From contig USCE01000016.1 of the NCBI GenBank assembly GCA_900553105.1, positions 1 through 16,081 on the forward strand: a stretch of DNA of 16,081 nucleotides, written 5' to 3'. The DNA comes from an uncultured Sutterella sp. (GTDB lineage Bacteria; Pseudomonadota; Gammaproteobacteria; Burkholderiales; Burkholderiaceae_F). A program made the position numbers and the translations under genes. The notes under the pieces were generated by a model. That model was not told where the DNA came from, did no database searches, and saw only the letters and a list, made by a program, of their open reading frames with translations. Position 1 is the stretch's first letter. Each line of letters begins with the position of its first letter. Positions 13,844 to 16,081 of the stretch are shown piece by piece.

Positions 13844-15392
13844 AGATGTCATAACGCGGTCTTAAGTGACGCAGACGAAGACCCAGGGCAATGAGAATTC
13901 CAAAGTAAACAACGATCGCTGCGCCGATGTAAACGAGCACAAGACCGGCGCGTTTAACCCACTCGCCTTGCATCCCGGCCCAATCAACGCCACCTTGCAG
14001 ATAAACCAAAATCCCCGCCATCGCAACCGTTGCCAAAATCACGCGCCCGCACCAAATGCCCCAACCTTTAACCGGTCGATATTGGCCACGCTTAAAAAGA
14101 ATAACGAGAAGAATCAGTGCATTAACACAACTGCCGACACCCACTGACAAAGCCAGGCCCGCATGGGCAAAAAGCGGGACCGTAATGAGGTTACACAATT
14201 GCACGCACACAAGACTTACCGCTGCCACCTTAACAGGCGTACGAATGTCTTTTCGAGCGTAATAGGCCGGTGCCAAAATTTTGATGGCAATAAGCCCCAA
14301 AAGCCCAAATGAGTACCCCATAACCGCCAGGCTTGTTTGCATCACGTCAAACACTTGGAAGTTTTTCCCTTGATAAAGAAAAGCAACAAGAGCCTCGGCC
14401 ATAAGGCCAAGACCGACAGCGGCTGGTACAGCCAATAGTACGACCAGTCGAAGACCATGATCCAATAGCGAGTTATAGCGCTCTAAGTCCCCTTTGGCGT
14501 ACGCTCCGGCAAGACTGGGTAAAAGCACCGAACCCAATGCAACGCCCAATAATGCCGTCGGAAACTCCATCAAGCGATCAGCAAAAGAAAGCCAGGTCAC
14601 AGAACCCGTGGCTAAGCGCGAAGCAATGTTCGTATTGATAAGAAGCGACAGTTGTGCCACGCCCACACCAAACAGTGCCGGCACCATCAATTTGAGCACG
14701 CGTCTAACGGCAATGTCTTTGAGTGCTGTGATGGGATTTACCGGACGGGGTAACACGCCCAAGCGCATGAGTGATGGAATCTGAATCCCTAACTGTAAAA
14801 CCCCGCCTACGATCACCGCAACGGCCAAAGCCATAATGGGACGATCCAAATGAGGCGTCAGAAGTAACGTGAACGTGATAAATGAAATATTTAAAAGGAC
14901 AGGCGTAAACGCAGGAATTGCAAAGTGCTTCCAGGTGTTTAACACCCCGGCGCTCATTGCTACCAAACTCATAAAGAAGATGTACGGGAACATCCAACGC
15001 GTCATTTCAACGGCCAGGTCAAACCCGGCAGGGTTCTCTGCCAAGCCTCCAGCAATCAACCACACTAAAACCGGTGCTGCCAACACCCCGATAATGCTGG
15101 TAATGACTAAAGCGCTTGCTAAGACGCTGAAAATTCGATCAATGAAGGTTCTGACCTCGGTCTCAGAAGTTGTCGCTTTCACATCGGAGAGCATCGGCAC
15201 AAACGCTTGCTGAAAAGCCCCTTCAGCAAAAAGGCGTCGTAGCATATTCGGCAGTCTAAACGCTACGTAAAAGGCGTCCGTCGCGGCCGAGGAACCGAAG
15301 TAACGGGCAATTAACATATCACGCACAACACCCGTAATGCGTGACAACAACGTTAGGGATGAAACGGTGGCTGCAGCCTTAATCAGAGACAT
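13842..15392 (-). CDS. murJ: Lipid II flippase MurJ
   Basis: Flips lipid II across the inner membrane for peptidoglycan synthesis (MOP/MVF superfamily). 516 aa with about 14 hydrophobic helices, compared with 511 aa in E. coli. The functional residues of E. coli MurJ are present at matching positions: Arg18 and Arg24 (SRITGVVRD), Asp39, Arg52, and Arg273 in SFADRLMEFP, equivalent to E. coli Arg270. The N-terminal block ATDAFYVAFRLPNMLRRLFAEGAF is highly typical. The start at 15390-15392 is fixed by the MSLIKAAATVS N-terminus; the ribosome site is weak. It diverges from rpsT with interlaced promoters, an arrangement seen in other Burkholderiales. Confidence 0.97.
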   Translation of the reverse strand: MSLIKAAATVSSLTLLSRITGVVRDMLIARYFGSSAATDAFYVAFRLPNMLRRLFAEGAFQQAFVPMLSDVKATTSETEVRTFIDRIFSVLASALVITSIIGVLAAPVLVWLIAGGLAENPAGFDLAVEMTRWMFPYIFFMSLVAMSAGVLNTWKHFAIPAFTPVLLNISFITFTLLLTPHLDRPIMALAVAVIVGGVLQLGIQIPSLMRLGVLPRPVNPITALKDIAVRRVLKLMVPALFGVGVAQLSLLINTNIASRLATGSVTWLSFADRLMEFPTALLGVALGSVLLPSLAGAYAKGDLERYNSLLDHGLRLVVLLAVPAAVGLGLMAEALVAFLYQGKNFQVFDVMQTSLAVMGYSFGLLGLIAIKILAPAYYARKDIRTPVKVAAVSLVCVQLCNLITVPLFAHAGLALSVGVGSCVNALILLVILFKRGQYRPVKGWGIWCGRVILATVAMAGILVYLQGGVDWAGMQGEWVKRAGLVLVYIGAAIVVYFGILIALGLRLRHLRPRYDI

Positions 15393-15422
15393 TGTTTGCT
15401 TATCAAAAAAATTCCATCAACA

Positions 15423-15451
15423 ATCTTACGCAAACGCTTGAGAGCTTTCAA
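15423..15451 (-). promoter_or_regulatory. Putative sigma70 promoter of murJ
   Basis: On the minus strand TTGAAA (15451-15446, 5 of 6 to consensus) and TAAGAT (15428-15423, 4 of 6) are separated by 17 bp. Transcription would start near 15416, about 24 nt before the murJ ATG. Its -35 lies within the spacer of the opposing rpsT promoter. Confidence 0.5.
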
Positions 15452-15466
15452 AGAATTTGTTAGAAT
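15438..15466 (+). promoter_or_regulatory. Putative sigma70 promoter of rpsT
   Basis: TTGAGA (15438-15443) and TAGAAT (15461-15466) with an optimal 17-bp spacer. Transcription would start near 15473, leaving a leader of about 190 nt before rpsT, unusually long unless it is regulatory. The perfect palindrome TTGGAA-CTT-TTCCAA (15467-15481) covers the expected start site. Confidence 0.65.
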
Positions 15467-15494
15467 TTGGAACTTTTCCAAGGAAGGATTCTTC

Positions 15495-15545
15495 GTGGAC
15501 GTTCAATCGTGCCCGAAAGAACCGTTGAAATTCGTTGGAAATTAG
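15495..15545 (+). CDS. Possible leader peptide upstream of rpsT
   Basis: A 16-codon ORF, MDVQSCPKEPLKFVGN, with a GTG start and TAG stop. It has a strong double Shine-Dalgarno AAGGAAGGA (15480-15488), 6 nt from the start, and lies about 22 nt after the inferred transcription start. Its stop codon is 10 nt before the first pairing segment of the downstream structure, so a terminating ribosome could mask that segment. There is no run of one amino acid as in classical amino-acid attenuators. GTG use and short length mean it could be chance; the ribosome site is the main support. Confidence 0.4.
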   Translation: MDVQSCPKEPLKFVGN

Positions 15546-15555
15546 ACTTTTTCAC

Positions 15556-15640
15556 CAGCCGCTTCCCTTTTGTGCTGAAGCGTATTTTTCAATGCTAAAT
15601 GCCTTTGAAAGCGGCTGTAATTGAACAGCCGTAACTTTTT
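15556..15640 (+). promoter_or_regulatory. Candidate attenuator / r-protein leader of rpsT
   Basis: Four segments pair in exclusive ways. Segment 1 (15556-15565, CAGCCGCTTC) can pair through CGCTTC with segment 2 GAAGCG (15577-15582), or through CAGCCGCTT with segment 3 AAGCGGCTG (15609-15617, 9 bp). Segment 3 can instead pair through CGGCTG (15612-15617) with segment 4 CAGCCG (15626-15631) around an 8-nt loop. The 3:4 hairpin is followed by TAACTTTTTATTT, so it looks like an intrinsic terminator. The state 1:2 plus 3:4 would stop transcription, and 1:3 would allow it. Segments 1 and 4 share CAGCCG and compete for segment 3. The rpsT Shine-Dalgarno (AAGG near 15650) follows. The 6-bp terminator stem is modest. 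Confidence 0.5.
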
Positions 15641-15661
15641 ATTTAAGGCAAGGAAAAAACA

Positions 15662-15925
15662 ATGGCTAATACCAAACAAGCTCGTAAGCGCGCTCGTCAA
15701 GCGGTTGCGCGTAATCAGCACCTTTCTGCTCAACGCTCTCAATATCGTACCGCCATCAAGGCTGTGCGTAAGTTGATCGTGGCCGGTGACAAGGCTGCTG
15801 CAACGGAAGCCTTCGTGAAGGCTCAAAAAGTTATCGATACGATGGCCGGCAAGAACGTGTTGCATCGCAACGCAGCTGCCCGTCATAAGAGCCGTTTGGC
15901 CGCTGCTATCAAGGCAATGGCTTAA
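15662..15925 (+). CDS. rpsT: 30S ribosomal protein S20
   Basis: The 87-aa small-subunit protein that binds the 5' domain and helix 44 of 16S rRNA early in assembly. It has the typical MANTKQARKRARQ N-terminus, an all-helical Arg/Lys/Ala-rich sequence and the conserved C-terminal NAAARHKSRL followed by AAAIKAMA. Length matches E. coli S20. The ATG has AAGGAAAAA 7-8 nt upstream. It is transcribed alone, with a long putative regulatory leader before it and a strong terminator after it. In E. coli S20 represses its own translation. Confidence 0.99.
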   Translation: MANTKQARKRARQAVARNQHLSAQRSQYRTAIKAVRKLIVAGDKAAATEAFVKAQKVIDTMAGKNVLHRNAAARHKSRLAAAIKAMA

Positions 15926-15952
15926 TTCGTGCTCTTAGTGTAACGGATAAAG

Positions 15953-15982
15953 AAACGGGATCGACTGAGTCGATCCCGTTTT
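15953..15982. terminator. Strong intrinsic terminator after rpsT
   Basis: AAACGGGATCGAC (15953-15965), loop TGA, GTCGATCCCGTTT (15969-15981): a perfect 13-bp GC-rich stem running into TTTT. It lies 27 nt after the rpsT stop. The A-run on the left makes it usable from the other strand too, fitting a convergent gene on the right. Confidence 0.95.
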
Positions 15983-15996
15983 CATTTCCGGCAATC

Positions 15997-16034
15997 TCAA
16001 GACTTTCCTTTACCTTTGCCAAACAGTCCAAGAG
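15997..16034 (-). CDS. Possible 3' end of a convergent gene (contig edge)
   Basis: Reading from the insert edge on the minus strand, codons 16032 down to 16000 give LGLFGKGKGKS and then TGA at 15997-15999. The Gly/Lys-rich end looks like a plausible C-terminus, and the stop falls 15 nt before the bidirectional terminator, as expected for a convergent gene. Eleven codons are too few to name a product, and the other frames cannot be excluded. Confidence 0.3.
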
Positions 16035-16081
16035 CTGTCTCTTATACACATCTCCGAGCCCACGAGACCGGAGCCTATCTC
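16035..16081 (-). other. Illumina Nextera read-2 adapter with i7 index, untrimmed
   Basis: The 19-bp mosaic end CTGTCTCTTATACACATCT is at 16035-16053, followed by the read-2 adapter complement CCGAGCCCACGAGAC (16054-16068), an 8-base i7 index CGGAGCCT (16069-16076) and the first bases ATCTC of the P7 side. As I recall, CGGAGCCT is Nextera XT index N720. Not genomic. Confidence 0.99.

Noticed and set aside
15542..15886. 114-codon minus-strand ORF across rpsT
   Set aside because: A shadow frame over rpsT and its leader, with no ribosome site and no recognisable protein.
1..16068. 33-bp terminal inverted repeats resembling a Tn5-type composite transposon
   Set aside because: The repeats are the synthetic Nextera mosaic ends with adapter and index sequence attached. 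No transposase gene lies inside.

Overview
This is an assembled bacterial contig of about 16 kb. Both ends still carry Illumina Nextera adapter sequence (1-33 and 16035-16081), so the biological insert is about 34-16034. The chromosomal part reads like a betaproteobacterium of the order Burkholderiales. The run accD-folC-dedD-cvpA-purF, a fimV-truA pair, and murJ beside rpsT are typical of that group. The moderate, roughly balanced base composition is lower than in Burkholderia or Bordetella and suggests a host-associated lineage such as Sutterellaceae (Parasutterella or Sutterella type). That placement is an inference from gene order and composition only.

Layout. (1) 34-4305 is accessory: the 3' part of an F-type conjugation gene (traG), a small membrane-protein ORF on the opposite strand that overlaps the traG stop, and a lone GIY-YIG nuclease-like gene with a C-terminal part I do not recognise. 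It looks like the edge or remnant of an integrated conjugative element or plasmid. (2) 4378-4983 is a lone phosphoglycosyl transferase for surface polysaccharide, converging on purF across a strong hairpin terminator. (3) 5047-10489 (minus strand, transcribed right to left) is accD, folC, dedD, cvpA, purF: fatty-acid synthesis, folate, cell division/envelope and purine entry. (4) 10620-13285 (minus) is fimV and truA, overlapping by one base. (5) 13511-13771 is a small acidic ORFan-like gene ending at a bidirectional terminator. (6) murJ (minus) and rpsT (plus) diverge from a 269-bp intergenic region. (7) A few codons of a convergent gene may precede the right adapter.

The most interesting non-coding signal is in front of rpsT. 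A good sigma70-type promoter, interlaced with an opposing murJ promoter, would yield a leader of about 190 nt. That leader contains a short ORF with a strong Shine-Dalgarno sequence, followed by four segments with mutually exclusive pairings, the last pair being terminator-like with a T-run. This resembles an attenuator or r-protein autoregulatory leader. Two further perfect hairpins sit exactly 4 nt upstream of the Shine-Dalgarno sequences of folC and accD. The trpF-trpB-trpA genes that often lie between truA and accD in Burkholderiales are absent.
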